A DNA stretch of 64,000 bases from Helcobacillus massiliensis (GTDB lineage Bacteria > Actinomycetota > Actinomycetes > Actinomycetales > Dermabacteraceae): contig NZ_JACHWP010000001.1 in NCBI RefSeq assembly GCF_014191425.1, forward strand, positions 1,148,938 to 1,212,937. The letters are read 5' to 3'. The notes beneath the pieces were generated by a model that did not search any database, was not told the origin of the DNA, and saw only the letters and a list, made by a program, of their open reading frames with translations. The translations under genes and the position numbers were made by a program. Of this stretch, positions 8,098 to 18,818 are shown piece by piece (positions within the stretch are counted from its first letter, which is position 1; each line of letters opens with the position of its first letter).

Positions 8098-9339
8098 CCG
8101 CGTGACCGGTCGCTGACAGGTCGAGGGTCTCCGGGGCGCTCAGCCACGGGATGAGGGCGAGGCCGCACAGGCCGCCGGTGAGGGCGAACGCCCAGCCCCA
8201 ACCGGCGGCATCGGCGACCAGGCCGATCAGCACCGGCCCCACGACGGCACCGAGGTCCTGCGCCATCTGGAAGACGGCGAGGACCCGGCTGCCGGACCTG
8301 TCCGAGCCGACGACGTCCGCCACTGCGGCCTGCTGACCGGGATTCACCAGCCCCGCCCCCATGCCGGAGACCAGGCAGCAGGCGAGCAGGAACCAGATCC
8401 CCAGCTGTTCGGTGAGGGCGAGCGCCGCCATCCCCGCGCCCATCACCGCCAGGCCCGTGATGACGACGGGCCTGCGGCCGTGTCGGTCCACCACCCGGCC
8501 AGCGCCCTGCAGCGCCGCCGCGGTGCCGACTGCGGAGACGGCGAGGGCCGCGCCCGCGGCCCAGGCGTCTCCGCGCAGTGAGAACGCCAGCTGCGGCACC
8601 ACCGCCACCCGCACGCCGAAGTTCGTCCACCCGTTGGCGAGGCCGGAGATCAGTGCGGCGCGGTAGGTGGGGTGCGCGACCGCTTCCTTCGGGGTCATCA
8701 CCGCCCGGGCGGGCTGACCGGGCTTCGGCCGCAGCGCCTCCGGGCGGATGCCGACGGCCACCACGGCCACGGCGGCGGCGAGCGCGGCGGCGTACACCAC
8801 GAACGGGGTGCGCAGACCGTAGGAGGCGAGCATGCCGCCGAGGACCGGGCCCACCATGCCGCCGATGAGGAACGCGGATCCGTACGCTGAGCTGACCCGG
8901 CCGCGCATTCTCGGTGGGGCGAGCCGCACCAGCAGCGACATCGCGGACACGGTGAACATGGTGGAGCCGATGCCGCCGAGGCCGCGGAACACCAGCAGCT
9001 GCACGTAGCTGCCGGCGAACGCCGTGGCGAGTGAGGACAGCGCCACCACGGTCAGGCCGGTGAGGTAGATCCGTCTCTCCCCGAGCCGGGCGGCGAGGGC
9101 GCCGCCGGCGGGTGCGAACAGCAGCCGGAACGCCGCGAAGGCGGACACGATGACGGAGGCGCCGGCGACGCCGACGTCGAAGGTGCGGGCGTAGGCCGGA
9201 AGCACGGGCGAGACGAGCCCGAAGCCGATGGCGATGACGAAGGCCGCACCGACGAGGACGAGGATCTCCTGGGGGAGCCTTTCGCGGCGCGGCCCGTCAC
9301 CGGCGCCCCGCCCCGCGGGGCGGACGCTGTGGGTGGGTG

Positions 9340-9343
<4 letters not shown>
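8072..9343 (-). CDS. MFS transporter, DHA1-like drug/metabolite efflux
   Basis: A 423-residue major facilitator with about 12 membrane segments and the family A motif between segments 2 and 3 (GGALAARLGERRIYLTG). A central cytoplasmic loop carries a basic stretch (RPEALRPKPGQPARA). The substrate cannot be read from the sequence; a proton-driven exporter is the usual role. The GTG start overlaps the gltA stop in the sequence GTGA, so translation is probably coupled to citrate synthase, an odd pairing that may be only transcriptional read-through. The 3' end overlaps dapD tail-to-tail. Confidence 0.87.
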
Positions 9344-10707
<1,364 letters not shown>

Positions 10708-10758
10708 TTCCGTATCTCCCCTATGTGAACGTGATCGGCCCCCGCACCGGATGGCGCT

Positions 10759-11940
10759 CTACGGTCGCAGCTGTGACGTGCTGAGTCGGTCAGCCGCGGC
10801 ACGGATCCGCTCGTCCGATTCGGTGAGGGCAATGCGAACGAAGCTGTTGCCTGCCTCACCATAGAATCTACCGGGCGCGCACAGAATCCCCAAGTCCGCG
10901 AGGCGCTCCACGGCGTCGTCACCGCTCATCCCGAAGGACGTCCACAGGTACAACCCGGCCTGGGAGCCGCTCACCTCACCGCCGGCCGCTTCGATGGCGG
11001 GCTTGAGCACGTCGCGGCGTGCGCGGTAGACCGCGTGCTGCCGGCCGACGGAGTCCAGGTCAGCCAGGGCGGTCACCATCGCATCCTGGATCGGACCGGG
11101 CATCATCATTCCGGCCTGCTTGCGGATCGCGGTGATCTCCGCGATCAGTGCCGGGTCACCGGCGATGAACGCGGCGCGGTACCCGGCGAGGTTCGACTGC
11201 TTCGACAGCGAATAGGTGCACAGAAGACCGGTCAGGTCGCCGCCGTTGACGCGGGGATCCAGCACGCTGGGCACCTCGTCCACCGTCCACGGCAGCAGGG
11301 CGTAGCACTCATCGCTGGCGATGATGATGCCGCGCTCGCGCGCCCACTCAACGAGGGAGCGCAGCTGCTGGACGTCGAGGACCTCACCGGTCGGGTTGGA
11401 CGGAGAGTTCAGCCACAGCAGAGCGATCGAGGAGATCTGCTCCTCGGTCAGCGGTGCGGATCCGTCGGCCCCGGAACGGGCCTCGCCGGTGGCGGCGAGG
11501 TGCGCGATGTCCACCGGCAGCGGCTGCGCACCGACGAAGCGCGCCCCCATGTCATAGGTCGGGTAGGCGATGTGCGGGAATGCCACGGCGTGCTCGGCTC
11601 CGAGGCCGAGCTGGAACGGCAGGTGCGCCACCAGCTCCTTGGAGCCGATGGTGGGCAGGACTCCGTCGGCCCCGAGGCCCGCTGGCGCGCCGCGGTGCTC
11701 GCGGGCGAACGCGACCAGGGCGTCCTGCAGCGCGGGAGTGCCGATGGTCTGCGGGTAGCCGTGGGAGTCCGCAGCGGCGGCGAGCGCCTCCTGGATGCCC
11801 GACGGGGTCGCATCCACGGGGGTGCCGACCGACAGGTTGACGATGCCGTCGCTGTGGGCGGCGGCCCGGGCCTTCGCCGCCTCCAGGGAGTCCCACGGGA
11901 AGTCCGGCAGGCGGCTGGCGAGAGGGCGGCGCACAGTCAT
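10759..11940 (-). CDS. dapC: N-succinyldiaminopimelate aminotransferase (DapC)
   Basis: A 393-residue class I/II PLP aminotransferase. It aminates N-succinyl-2-amino-6-ketopimelate with glutamate to give N-succinyl-LL-diaminopimelate. Seen motifs are LNSPSNPTGEV (cofactor loop), ASDECYALLPW (PLP-ring Asp) and the Schiff-base lysine in TYSLSKQSNLAGYRAAF. The start LPDFPWDSLEAAKARAAAH is characteristic of actinobacterial DapC. Its ATG follows the fdxA stop by 7 bases, and the fdxA-dapC pair is a widely conserved actinobacterial arrangement. With dapD and dapE within 8 kb, three consecutive steps of the succinylase branch are together. Confidence 0.93.
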   Translation of the reverse strand: MTVRRPLASRLPDFPWDSLEAAKARAAAHSDGIVNLSVGTPVDATPSGIQEALAAAADSHGYPQTIGTPALQDALVAFAREHRGAPAGLGADGVLPTIGSKELVAHLPFQLGLGAEHAVAFPHIAYPTYDMGARFVGAQPLPVDIAHLAATGEARSGADGSAPLTEEQISSIALLWLNSPSNPTGEVLDVQQLRSLVEWARERGIIIASDECYALLPWTVDEVPSVLDPRVNGGDLTGLLCTYSLSKQSNLAGYRAAFIAGDPALIAEITAIRKQAGMMMPGPIQDAMVTALADLDSVGRQHAVYRARRDVLKPAIEAAGGEVSGSQAGLYLWTSFGMSGDDAVERLADLGILCAPGRFYGEAGNSFVRIALTESDERIRAAADRLSTSQLRP

Positions 11941-11947
11941 GGGCGGA

Positions 11948-12274
11948 TCAGCCCTCGGTGCTCTGCGGCGGCAGGGCCTCGATCAGCGGGTGATCGGCAT
12001 CGATCACGCCCATCTTCGCGGCACCGCCGGGGGCGCCGATCTCGTCGAAGAACTCGACGTTGGCGTCGTAGTAGGCGGCCCACTCGTCGGGGACGTCGTC
12101 CTCGTAGTAGATGGCCTCGACCGGGCAGACCGGTTCGCAGGCACCGCAGTCCACGCACTCGTCGGGCTGGATGTACAGCATCCGGTTGCCCTCGTAGATG
12201 CAGTCGACGGGGCATTCGTCAACGCAGGCGCGGTCCTTGAGGTCCACACACGGCTGGGCGATGACGTAGGTCAT
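11948..12274 (-). CDS. fdxA: Seven-iron ferredoxin (3Fe-4S/4Fe-4S)
   Basis: A 108-residue cytosolic electron carrier. Cysteines at residues 9, 17, 21 and 25 (C-x7-C-x3-CPVDC) and at 40, 43, 46 and 50 ([12 protein letters not shown]) give the bacterial FdxA arrangement with one 3Fe-4S and one 4Fe-4S cluster. The acidic C-terminal part with [13 protein letters not shown] is typical of the actinobacterial version. An AGAGGAT ribosome-binding site lies 5 bases before the ATG. It leads the fdxA-dapC unit. The redox partner is not identified in the window. Confidence 0.96.
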   Translation of the reverse strand: MTYVIAQPCVDLKDRACVDECPVDCIYEGNRMLYIQPDECVDCGACEPVCPVEAIYYEDDVPDEWAAYYDANVEFFDEIGAPGGAAKMGVIDADHPLIEALPPQSTEG

Positions 12275-12397
12275 GGTTGATCCTCTCGAAACAGCGGCGG
12301 TCGAGGGCTCGCATCAGGCGGGGCCCTCGGACCATTGTCCCACCGAAACGGTCCTTTTCCAGCGCCGGAGGCGCCGCGCCGGTGTGATGTGCGACCG

Positions 12398-12859
12398 TCA
12401 GTCGGCGGTCGTGGGCCGGGCGGAATGCTCGTGGGCGCGGCGCAGCGCCGCGATCTGCACGGCCCACAGGCCCGCAGCGGCGATCAGCGGGATCAGCACG
12501 CCGATCAGCTGGATCAGCCACCCGGAGTACTGCGCCTCGCCGTTGACCTCAGCGGGCATGAGGATGCCGCCGCCGGGGCTCGGCCCGGAGAACATGAGCG
12601 CCAGCAGCGCGAACACCGCCGCCAGGATGATCAGCGGGAGCTTGGCATCGAACCAGGCGACCACCAGAACGCATGCGACGACCTGGAACAGGGCGCCGAA
12701 CGCGAGTCCCCAGGGCACCGTGACGCCGCCGATCTCGGCGCTGACGCGGTGCATCCCGATCAGCACGAAGGCGGAGAGCACGCCGAGCACGGCCCCGGTG
12801 GCGAACTGGGCGATGCGCTCCAGTGGTCGACGGGGCGCGCTCGGCGGCTGCGCGGTCAC
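12398..12859 (-). CDS. Four-span integral membrane protein coupled to typA
   Basis: A 153-residue protein with four hydrophobic segments (around ATGAVLGVLSAFVLIG, FGALFQVVACVLVVAW, LPLIILAAVFALLALMF and WLIQLIGVLIPLIAAAGLW). I recognise it only as an actinobacterial membrane protein, possibly DUF6113, that often sits next to typA. The GTG start overlaps the typA stop (GTGA), so it is translated from the typA message. A long apparent upstream extension of the frame is antisense-like shadow inside typA. Its function is unknown. Confidence 0.75.
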   Translation of the reverse strand: MTAQPPSAPRRPLERIAQFATGAVLGVLSAFVLIGMHRVSAEIGGVTVPWGLAFGALFQVVACVLVVAWFDAKLPLIILAAVFALLALMFSGPSPGGGILMPAEVNGEAQYSGWLIQLIGVLIPLIAAAGLWAVQIAALRRAHEHSARPTTAD

Positions 12860-14775
12860 GAGTTCTTGGCGCGCGAGCGGGCGCGGGCGCGCTCGGTCGG
12901 ATCCAGGTTCACCTTGCGGATGCGGACGATCTCCGGGGTGACCTCCACGCACTCGTCCTCGCTGGCGAATTCGAGGGACTCCTCCAGGGTCAGCTTGCGC
13001 GGCGGCACCAGGTTCTCGAAGCTGTCCGACGATGCGGCGCGCATGTTCGTCAGCTTCTTCTCCTTCGTGATGTTGACGTCCATGTCCTCGTTGCGGGAGT
13101 TCTCCCCCACGACCTGCCCCATGTACACCTCGGAGGTGGGCTCCACGAAGAACGAGCCGCGCTCCTGCAGGTTGATCATGGCGTACGGGGTGACCGTGCC
13201 GGCACGGTCCGCGACCAGGGAGCCGGTGGAGCGGAACTCGATGGGGCCCATCCACGGAGCGAAGCCGTCGCTGATGGAGGCGGCGATGCCGGTGCCGCGG
13301 GTCTCGGTGAGGAACCGGGTGCGGAAGCCGATGAGACCGCGGGCGGGCACCACGAACTCCATGCGGACCCAACCGGAGCCGTGGTTGTTCATCGTCTCCA
13401 TGCGGCCCTTGCGGCTGGCGAGCAGCTGCGTGATGGTGCCGAGGTACTCCTCGGGCGCGTCGATGGTGAGGCGCTCCACCGGTTCGCAGGTGACTCCGTC
13501 GATCTCGCGGGTCAGCACCTGCGGCTTGCCGACGGTCAGCTCGAAGCCCTCACGGCGCATCTGCTCCACCAGGATCGCCAGCGCCAGCTCGCCGCGGCCC
13601 TGCACTTCCCAGGCGTCGGGGCGCTCGGTCGGCAGCACCCGCAGGGACACGTTGCCGATCAGCTCCTGGTCCAGGCGGTCCTTCACCTGGCGGGCGGTCA
13701 GCTTGTGGCCCTTCGCGTTCTTCCCGGCCAGCGGGGAGGTGTTGATGCCGATGGTCATGGAGATCGACGGGTCGTCCACCTCGATCATCGGCAGCGGCTT
13801 CGGGTCGTTGATGTCGGTGAGGGTCTCACCGATCATGATCTCCGGGATGCCGGCGACGGCGACGATGTCCCCGGGGCGGGCGGGGCGGGTCATCGGCTCG
13901 CGCTTGAGGCCCTTGGTCTCCAGCAGTTCGGTGATCTTCACGGTCTTCATCTCGCCGTGCTGGGTGGCCCAGGCGACCTGCTGGCCCTTGGTGAGCTCAC
14001 CGTTGAAGATGCGCAGCAGCGCGAGACGGCCGAGGAAGGGGGAGGCGTCCAGGTTCGTGACGTGCGCCTGCAGCGGCATGTCGGTGTCGTAGGACGGCGC
14101 CGGGATCGTCTCGATGATGGTCTTGAACAGCGGCTCCACCGTCTCCTCATCCGGCAGTTCGCCGTCGGCGGGCTGGTTGAGGGAGGCGCGGCCGGACTTG
14201 CCGGAGGCGTACACGACGGGCACGTCGAGGACGGCGTCGAGGTCGAGGTCGGGGACCTCATCGGCGAGGTCGGAAGCGAGGCCGAGCAGGAGGTCGGTCG
14301 CTTCGCCCACGACGTGGTCGATGCGGGCGTCGGGCCGGTCCACCTTGTTGACCACGAGGATCACCGGCAGCTTCGCGGCGAGCGCCTTGCGCAGCACGAA
14401 GCGGGTCTGCGGCAGCGGGCCCTCGGAGGAGTCCACCAGCAGCACCACGCCGTCCACCATGGACAGGGCGCGCTCCACCTCGCCGCCGAAGTCGGCGTGC
14501 CCCGGAGTGTCGATCACGTTGATGGTGATCCCATCGGGCTCGCCGACGGCGGCCGCGGTGGGGCCGGTGTACCGGATCGCGGTGTTCTTCGCGAGGATGG
14601 TGATGCCCTTCTCGCGCTCGAGGTCTCCGGAGTCCATCGCACGCTCGTCGTGCTTCTCGTGGTCGCCGAACGCACCGCCCTGGGTGAGCATGGCGTCCAC
14701 CATGGTGGTCTTGCCGTGGTCGACATGGGCGACGATCGCGACGTTGCGGAGATCAGTGCGCAGAGTCTGAGTCAT
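12856..14775 (-). CDS. typA: Ribosome-associated GTPase TypA/BipA
   Basis: A 639-residue translational GTPase of the elongation factor family, linked in other bacteria to 50S assembly, cold growth and stress. The G1 motif is VAHVDHGKTTM near residue 20, G3 is DTPGHADFGGE and G4 is VVNKVDRPDAR. Domains II, III and V and the TypA-specific C-terminal domain (RGLIGFRTRFLTETRG) follow. Length and order are normal. A membrane protein gene overlaps its stop by 4 bases. A perfect 16-bp hairpin upstream separates it from the ABC operon, so typA has its own promoter in 14776-14806. Confidence 0.97.
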   Translation of the reverse strand: MTQTLRTDLRNVAIVAHVDHGKTTMVDAMLTQGGAFGDHEKHDERAMDSGDLEREKGITILAKNTAIRYTGPTAAAVGEPDGITINVIDTPGHADFGGEVERALSMVDGVVLLVDSSEGPLPQTRFVLRKALAAKLPVILVVNKVDRPDARIDHVVGEATDLLLGLASDLADEVPDLDLDAVLDVPVVYASGKSGRASLNQPADGELPDEETVEPLFKTIIETIPAPSYDTDMPLQAHVTNLDASPFLGRLALLRIFNGELTKGQQVAWATQHGEMKTVKITELLETKGLKREPMTRPARPGDIVAVAGIPEIMIGETLTDINDPKPLPMIEVDDPSISMTIGINTSPLAGKNAKGHKLTARQVKDRLDQELIGNVSLRVLPTERPDAWEVQGRGELALAILVEQMRREGFELTVGKPQVLTREIDGVTCEPVERLTIDAPEEYLGTITQLLASRKGRMETMNNHGSGWVRMEFVVPARGLIGFRTRFLTETRGTGIAASISDGFAPWMGPIEFRSTGSLVADRAGTVTPYAMINLQERGSFFVEPTSEVYMGQVVGENSRNEDMDVNITKEKKLTNMRAASSDSFENLVPPRKLTLEESLEFASEDECVEVTPEIVRIRKVNLDPTERARARSRAKNS

Positions 14776-14806
14776 GAAGGGCCTAACTGTGGCGTGTGCG
14801 AGGGCG

Positions 14807-14849
14807 CGAGAAGCGCGCCGCGTGGAAGTCTATCGCGGCGCGCTTCTCG
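14807..14849 (-). terminator. Perfect hairpin terminator after the ABC operon
   Basis: Arms CGAGAAGCGCGCCGCG (14807-14822) and CGCGGCGCGCTTCTCG (14834-14849) are exactly complementary over 16 bases, with an 11-base loop. The position between the end of the ABC ATPase gene and the start of typA, both on the minus strand, fits termination of the transporter message. Confidence 0.85.
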
Positions 14850-14901
14850 TCATCAGAGGCGGGGCGTGTGAAAGAGGCGACTGTCCTCCCCCGCCGGGGC
14901 G

Positions 14902-16722
14902 TCAGCCGTCAGCGCGGTGGGCGGGGGCGCGGTGGGAACCCGTCGGCCGGCCGACGGGGGCCGCCTCCTGGGAGCCGTCCTCGCTGATCGTCTCGGAGCC
15001 GGCCAGCGGGATCGAGCCGCCGGGGATGGCGCCGAGCAGACGCTGCGTGTACTCCTGCTGCGGGCTGTGGAACACCTCGTCCGTGGTGCCCTGCTCGACC
15101 ACGCGGCCCTTCTCCATCACCAGGGTCGCGTCCGCGATCTGGCGCACCACCGCGAGGTCATGCGTGATGAAGATGTAGGACAGGCCGAGCTCCGCCTGCA
15201 GGTCGTTGAGCAGCTCGAGGACCTGCGCCTGCACGAGCACGTCCAGAGCGGACACGGCCTCATCGCAGACCACGACCTCCGGGTCCAGCGCCAGAGCACG
15301 AGCGATCGCGATGCGCTGCCGCTGACCGCCGGACAGCTCGTTCGGGTAGCGACGCAGCATGGCGGCGGGCAGGCGGACATGGTCCAGCAGCTCGCGCACC
15401 TTCTGATCGCGGCTCTTCTTCGATCCGATGCCGTGGATGCGCAGCGGCTCCTCGATCGTGGTGAAGATCGAGTACATCGGGTCCAGAGTCCCGTAGGGGT
15501 TCTGGAAGATCGGCTGCATGCGGCGGCGCAGGCCCAGGATGTCCTTGGCCGACTTGATGGATGCGATGTCCCGACCGTCGAATCGGATCTCACCGGAGGT
15601 GGGCTCGAGCAGCTTCAGCACCATCTGCGCCACGGTGGACTTGCCCGACCCGGACTCGCCCACGATGGCGGTGGTGGTGCCGCGCTTCAGGTCGAAGGAG
15701 ACGTCGTCCACCGCGGTGAACGGAGTCGTGCTGAACGGCGAGGCGCCGCGCAGCTGGAACACCTTGGAGAGGTTGCGCACCTCGATGATGTTCTCGCTGA
15801 CCGCGGGGCTGCCGTCCGTGTCCTCCGCTGCGTGCTCCTGCGCCTGCTCGGCGACCTCCTCGCGCTGGTGGATGGAGGAGAGCCGGCGCGAGGCCAGGGA
15901 CGGTGCCGCCGCGATCAGTCGCTTGGTGTACGGGTGCTGCGGCTTCTGCAGGATCTCCAGCGCCGGGCCGGACTCCACGATCTGGCCCTTGTACATCACC
16001 ACGAGGTGCTGGGCGCGCTCGGCGGCGAGACCGAGGTCGTGGGTGATCAGCAGCACCGCCACTCCGAGGTCACCGGTGAGGGTGTCGAGGTGGTCGAGGA
16101 TCTGCTGCTGCACGGTCACGTCCAGCGCGGAGGTCGGCTCATCGGCGATGAGCAGCGACGGACGCGCCGCCAGGCCCATCGCGATGAGGGCACGCTGGCG
16201 CATACCGCCGGAGAACTCGTGCGGGTACTGCCGAGCCCGGCGCTCCGCATCGGGCAGGCCAGCTTCCTCCAGCAGCTGCACGGTGCGCTGACGGATCTCC
16301 TGCTTGGAGCCCTTCACGCCGTTGGCGCGCAGCGCCTCGTCGATCTGGTAGCCGACCTTCCACAGCGGGTTGAGGTTCGACATCGGGTCCTGTGGGACCA
16401 GTCCGATCTCGCTTCCGCGCAGCGCCATGATCTGGCGTTCGCGCTGGTGCGTGATGTCCTCTCCCTGGAAGCGGACGGTGCCGCCGGTGATCCTGCCGTT
16501 CTTCGGCAGAAGGTGGGCGATCGACATCGCGGTGGTGGACTTGCCGGAGCCGGACTCGCCGACGATGGCGACGGTCTGGCCGGGGTACACGGTCAGGGAT
16601 GCGCCGCGGACGGCGTTGACGTCACCGCTGGAGGTGGAGAACGTGATGTCCAGATCGGAGATCTCCAGCAGCGGTGCAGTGGTGGTGGTCGTGCTCATCT
16701 GCTTCTCGTCCTCGCGGCTCAT
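14902..16722 (-). CDS. Oligopeptide/dipeptide ABC transporter ATPase with two fused NBDs (DppD-DppF type)
   Basis: A 606-residue protein with two complete nucleotide-binding domains in one chain, corresponding to separate DppD and DppF in other bacteria. NBD1 has GESGSGKST near residue 57, FSGGMRQRALIAMG and IADEPTSALDVT. NBD2 has GESGSGKST, LSGGQRQRIAIARAL and VCDEAVSALDVL. In NBD2 the Walker B Glu is followed by Ala (DEAVSALD), a common variant. It powers uptake of peptides or similar solutes through the DppB/DppC channel. The ATG at 16722 overlaps the permease stop (ATGA); an alternative ATG lies at 16698. Both NBDs look active, unlike the ECF ATPase at 44-46 kb. Confidence 0.93.
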   Translation of the reverse strand: MSREDEKQMSTTTTTAPLLEISDLDITFSTSSGDVNAVRGASLTVYPGQTVAIVGESGSGKSTTAMSIAHLLPKNGRITGGTVRFQGEDITHQRERQIMALRGSEIGLVPQDPMSNLNPLWKVGYQIDEALRANGVKGSKQEIRQRTVQLLEEAGLPDAERRARQYPHEFSGGMRQRALIAMGLAARPSLLIADEPTSALDVTVQQQILDHLDTLTGDLGVAVLLITHDLGLAAERAQHLVVMYKGQIVESGPALEILQKPQHPYTKRLIAAAPSLASRRLSSIHQREEVAEQAQEHAAEDTDGSPAVSENIIEVRNLSKVFQLRGASPFSTTPFTAVDDVSFDLKRGTTTAIVGESGSGKSTVAQMVLKLLEPTSGEIRFDGRDIASIKSAKDILGLRRRMQPIFQNPYGTLDPMYSIFTTIEEPLRIHGIGSKKSRDQKVRELLDHVRLPAAMLRRYPNELSGGQRQRIAIARALALDPEVVVCDEAVSALDVLVQAQVLELLNDLQAELGLSYIFITHDLAVVRQIADATLVMEKGRVVEQGTTDEVFHSPQQEYTQRLLGAIPGGSIPLAGSETISEDGSQEAAPVGRPTGSHRAPAHRADG

Positions 16723-17708
16723 CGCTTCTTCGCCTTCGGGTCCAGGGCATCGCGGACGGCGTCGCCGAGCATGATGAAGCTCAGCACCGTCACCGCCAGG
16801 CCGATCGACGGGTACATCAGCTGCATCGGGTGGGTGGTCAGGGACGTCCTCGCAGTGGAGATGTCACCGCCCCAGCTCACGACGGTGGGCGGCAGGCCCA
16901 CACCGAGGAACGACAGGGTCGCCTCCGCCACGATGAACACGCCGAGGTTCACGGTCGCGGTCACGATGATCGGCGCGAGCGCGTTCGGCAGCACGTGCCG
17001 CATCAGGTTGGAGAACCTCCCGGCGCCCAGCGCTGTGGACGCCATGACGAACTCCTGGCTCTTCACCCCGATGACCGCGCCGCGGGTGATGCGGGCGATG
17101 TTCGTCCAGCCGAACACGGACAGCACGAGGATCACCACCCAGATCGAGTCGATGCCCTGGAAGCGGGCGCCGATGACGATCGCACCGAGGATCAGCGGGA
17201 TGGCGAAGAAGACGTCGACCACGCGGGAGACGATCTCATCGACCCAGCCGCCGACGTACCCGGCGAGAGCACCGATCGCGGCGCCGATGAGGGTGGAGCC
17301 GATCATGGTGAAGAAGCCGACGATCACCGAGGTGCGGGTGCCGTGGATGACGCGGGAGAAGATGTCGTAGCCCTGACGGCTGGTGCCGAAGGGGTGCTCG
17401 CCGCTCGGGTCCTGGTTGGCGTTGGCGAGGGAGCCCGCCGTCGGGTCCTGCGAGGTGAACACCCCGGGGAACGCGACCACGAACAGGATGAAGGCGATGA
17501 GGATCGCCGAGACGATGAACACCGGGTCGCGCAGCAGCGAGTGCGCGGCCTGGCGCCACATGGAGCGCGGGGTGCTGGTGTCGTCGAACGCGTCGACGTC
17601 CTTCAGCGGCGTCTCCGACAGCGGCGCGGTGTAGTGCTCCTGACCCGGGTGGGGGGCGGCGGTGCGGCGCTCGGGGGACATGGACTGGCTCTGGTCACTT
17701 CTTGGCAT
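16719..17708 (-). CDS. Peptide-type ABC transporter permease (DppC)
   Basis: A 329-residue membrane protein with a cytoplasmic N-terminal tail of about 55 residues, six predicted membrane segments and an extracellular loop carrying HPFGTSRQGYDIFSRVIHGT, the signature of the DppC/OppC subgroup. The ATPase-coupling EAA loop is around ASTALGAGRFSNLMRHVLPN. It starts 14 bases inside the end of dppB and ends overlapping the ATPase, so the three genes form one tightly coupled operon. The substrate is not deducible; peptides, nickel or glycoside oligomers are possible for this family. Confidence 0.92.
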   Translation of the reverse strand: MPRSDQSQSMSPERRTAAPHPGQEHYTAPLSETPLKDVDAFDDTSTPRSMWRQAAHSLLRDPVFIVSAILIAFILFVVAFPGVFTSQDPTAGSLANANQDPSGEHPFGTSRQGYDIFSRVIHGTRTSVIVGFFTMIGSTLIGAAIGALAGYVGGWVDEIVSRVVDVFFAIPLILGAIVIGARFQGIDSIWVVILVLSVFGWTNIARITRGAVIGVKSQEFVMASTALGAGRFSNLMRHVLPNALAPIIVTATVNLGVFIVAEATLSFLGVGLPPTVVSWGGDISTARTSLTTHPMQLMYPSIGLAVTVLSFIMLGDAVRDALDPKAKKR

Positions 17709-18627
17709 AGCGGATCCTCGGGTCGAGAACGGCGTACAGCACGTCGACGATCAGGTTGGAGATCAGGAAGATGATCACCATGAGCGTGACGACGCTGACG
17801 GTGGTCGGGCTGTCGCTGCGCTGCAGGGCGCGGAACAGCAGCGAGCCGACTCCGTTGATGTTGAAGATGCCCTCGGTGACGATCGCGCCGCCCATGAGGG
17901 CGCCGAGGTCGGCACCGATGAAGGTGACCACGGGGATCAGGGAGTTGCGCAGGATGTGCTTGGACACCAGGGCGCCGGAGGACAGGCCCTTCGCCTTCGC
18001 CGTGCGGACGTGGTCGGCCGGCACGTTCTCGGCGACGCTGGTGCGGGTCAGGCGCAGCACGTACGCGAACGACACCGCACCGAGCACGGTCGCCGGCAGC
18101 AGCAGGTTCATGAACGACGGGTCGTTGCCGACGTTCACCGGCACCAGCTTCAGCTGGACGCCGAGGATCACCTGCGCCACGAAGCCGATGACGAAGGTCG
18201 GGACTGCGATGACCAGAAGCGAGAGCATCAGGAAGGTGGTGTCGATCCACGTGCCCTTCTTCAGGCCGGCGATGACACCGGCGACGATGCCGAAGATCGC
18301 TTCGATGATGACAGCCATGATCGCGAGCTTCGCGGTGACCGGGAACGCGCGTCGGATGTCGTCGATGATGGGACGTCCGGAGAGGTTGAGGCCGAAGTCG
18401 CCCTGGATGACTCCCACGATGTAGAGGAACCATTGGACGAGGATGGGCTTGTCGAGGTTGTACTGGGCGCGCAGCTGCGCCTCCACCGACGGCGGCAGTG
18501 CCTTCTCGCCCGCGATCGCCTGGATCGGGTCCGAGCCGGTGGAGAACATCATCAGGTAGATGAGCAGAGTGGCACCCAGGAACACCGGAATGATCTGCAG
18601 CAGTCGCCGCCCGATATACCAGAGCAC
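17695..18627 (-). CDS. Peptide-type ABC transporter permease (DppB)
   Basis: A 310-residue permease starting VLWYIGRRLLQIIPVFLGAT, the typical N-terminal membrane segment of DppB/OppB. The coupling loop is seen at TAKAKGLSSGALVSKHILRN. I chose GTG 18627 because an AGAAGG ribosome-binding site lies 9 bases upstream and because homologues begin there; the open frame to 18729 adds a non-homologous basic stretch. It is the first gene of the operon, which carries no substrate-binding protein gene. The upstream region is shared with divergent pgi. Confidence 0.9.
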   Translation of the reverse strand: MLWYIGRRLLQIIPVFLGATLLIYLMMFSTGSDPIQAIAGEKALPPSVEAQLRAQYNLDKPILVQWFLYIVGVIQGDFGLNLSGRPIIDDIRRAFPVTAKLAIMAVIIEAIFGIVAGVIAGLKKGTWIDTTFLMLSLLVIAVPTFVIGFVAQVILGVQLKLVPVNVGNDPSFMNLLLPATVLGAVSFAYVLRLTRTSVAENVPADHVRTAKAKGLSSGALVSKHILRNSLIPVVTFIGADLGALMGGAIVTEGIFNINGVGSLLFRALQRSDSPTTVSVVTLMVIIFLISNLIVDVLYAVLDPRIRYAKK

Positions 18628-18722
18628 AGGGATGGGCCTTCTCTTGGGGAACAGGGACAGTCGCCCGCGGCAGGGTCTCCGCTTTGAGCAACTGCCATAT
18701 GATGCCGGACACGTCGCCCCTT

Positions 18723-18741
18723 TGACCAATCCGCCTGGTCA
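18723..18741. promoter_or_regulatory. Possible operator in the dppB-pgi divergent region
   Basis: An inverted repeat TGACCA (18723-18728) and TGGTCA (18736-18741) with a 7-base spacer lies between dppB and pgi. It could bind a dimeric regulator of either gene. Six-base arms are short, so chance is a real alternative. Confidence 0.3.
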
Positions 18742-18806
18742 GACCACCGATCTCCCCGGGCCGGCGTCGCCTCAGTATCCTCCAGGAGGCATCCGGATCC
18801 GGAGGC

Positions 18807-18812
18807 GACAAT
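18807..18812 (+). promoter_or_regulatory. Possible -10 box of pgi, leaderless
   Basis: GACAAT lies exactly 6 bases before the pgi ATG (18819). It departs from TANNNT at the first base. A TATCCT at 18779-18784 would give a leadered alternative, and a GGAGG at 18801-18805 could then act as a ribosome-binding site, although its distance (13 bases) is long. Confidence 0.35.
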
Positions 18813-18818
18813 GGCGCC

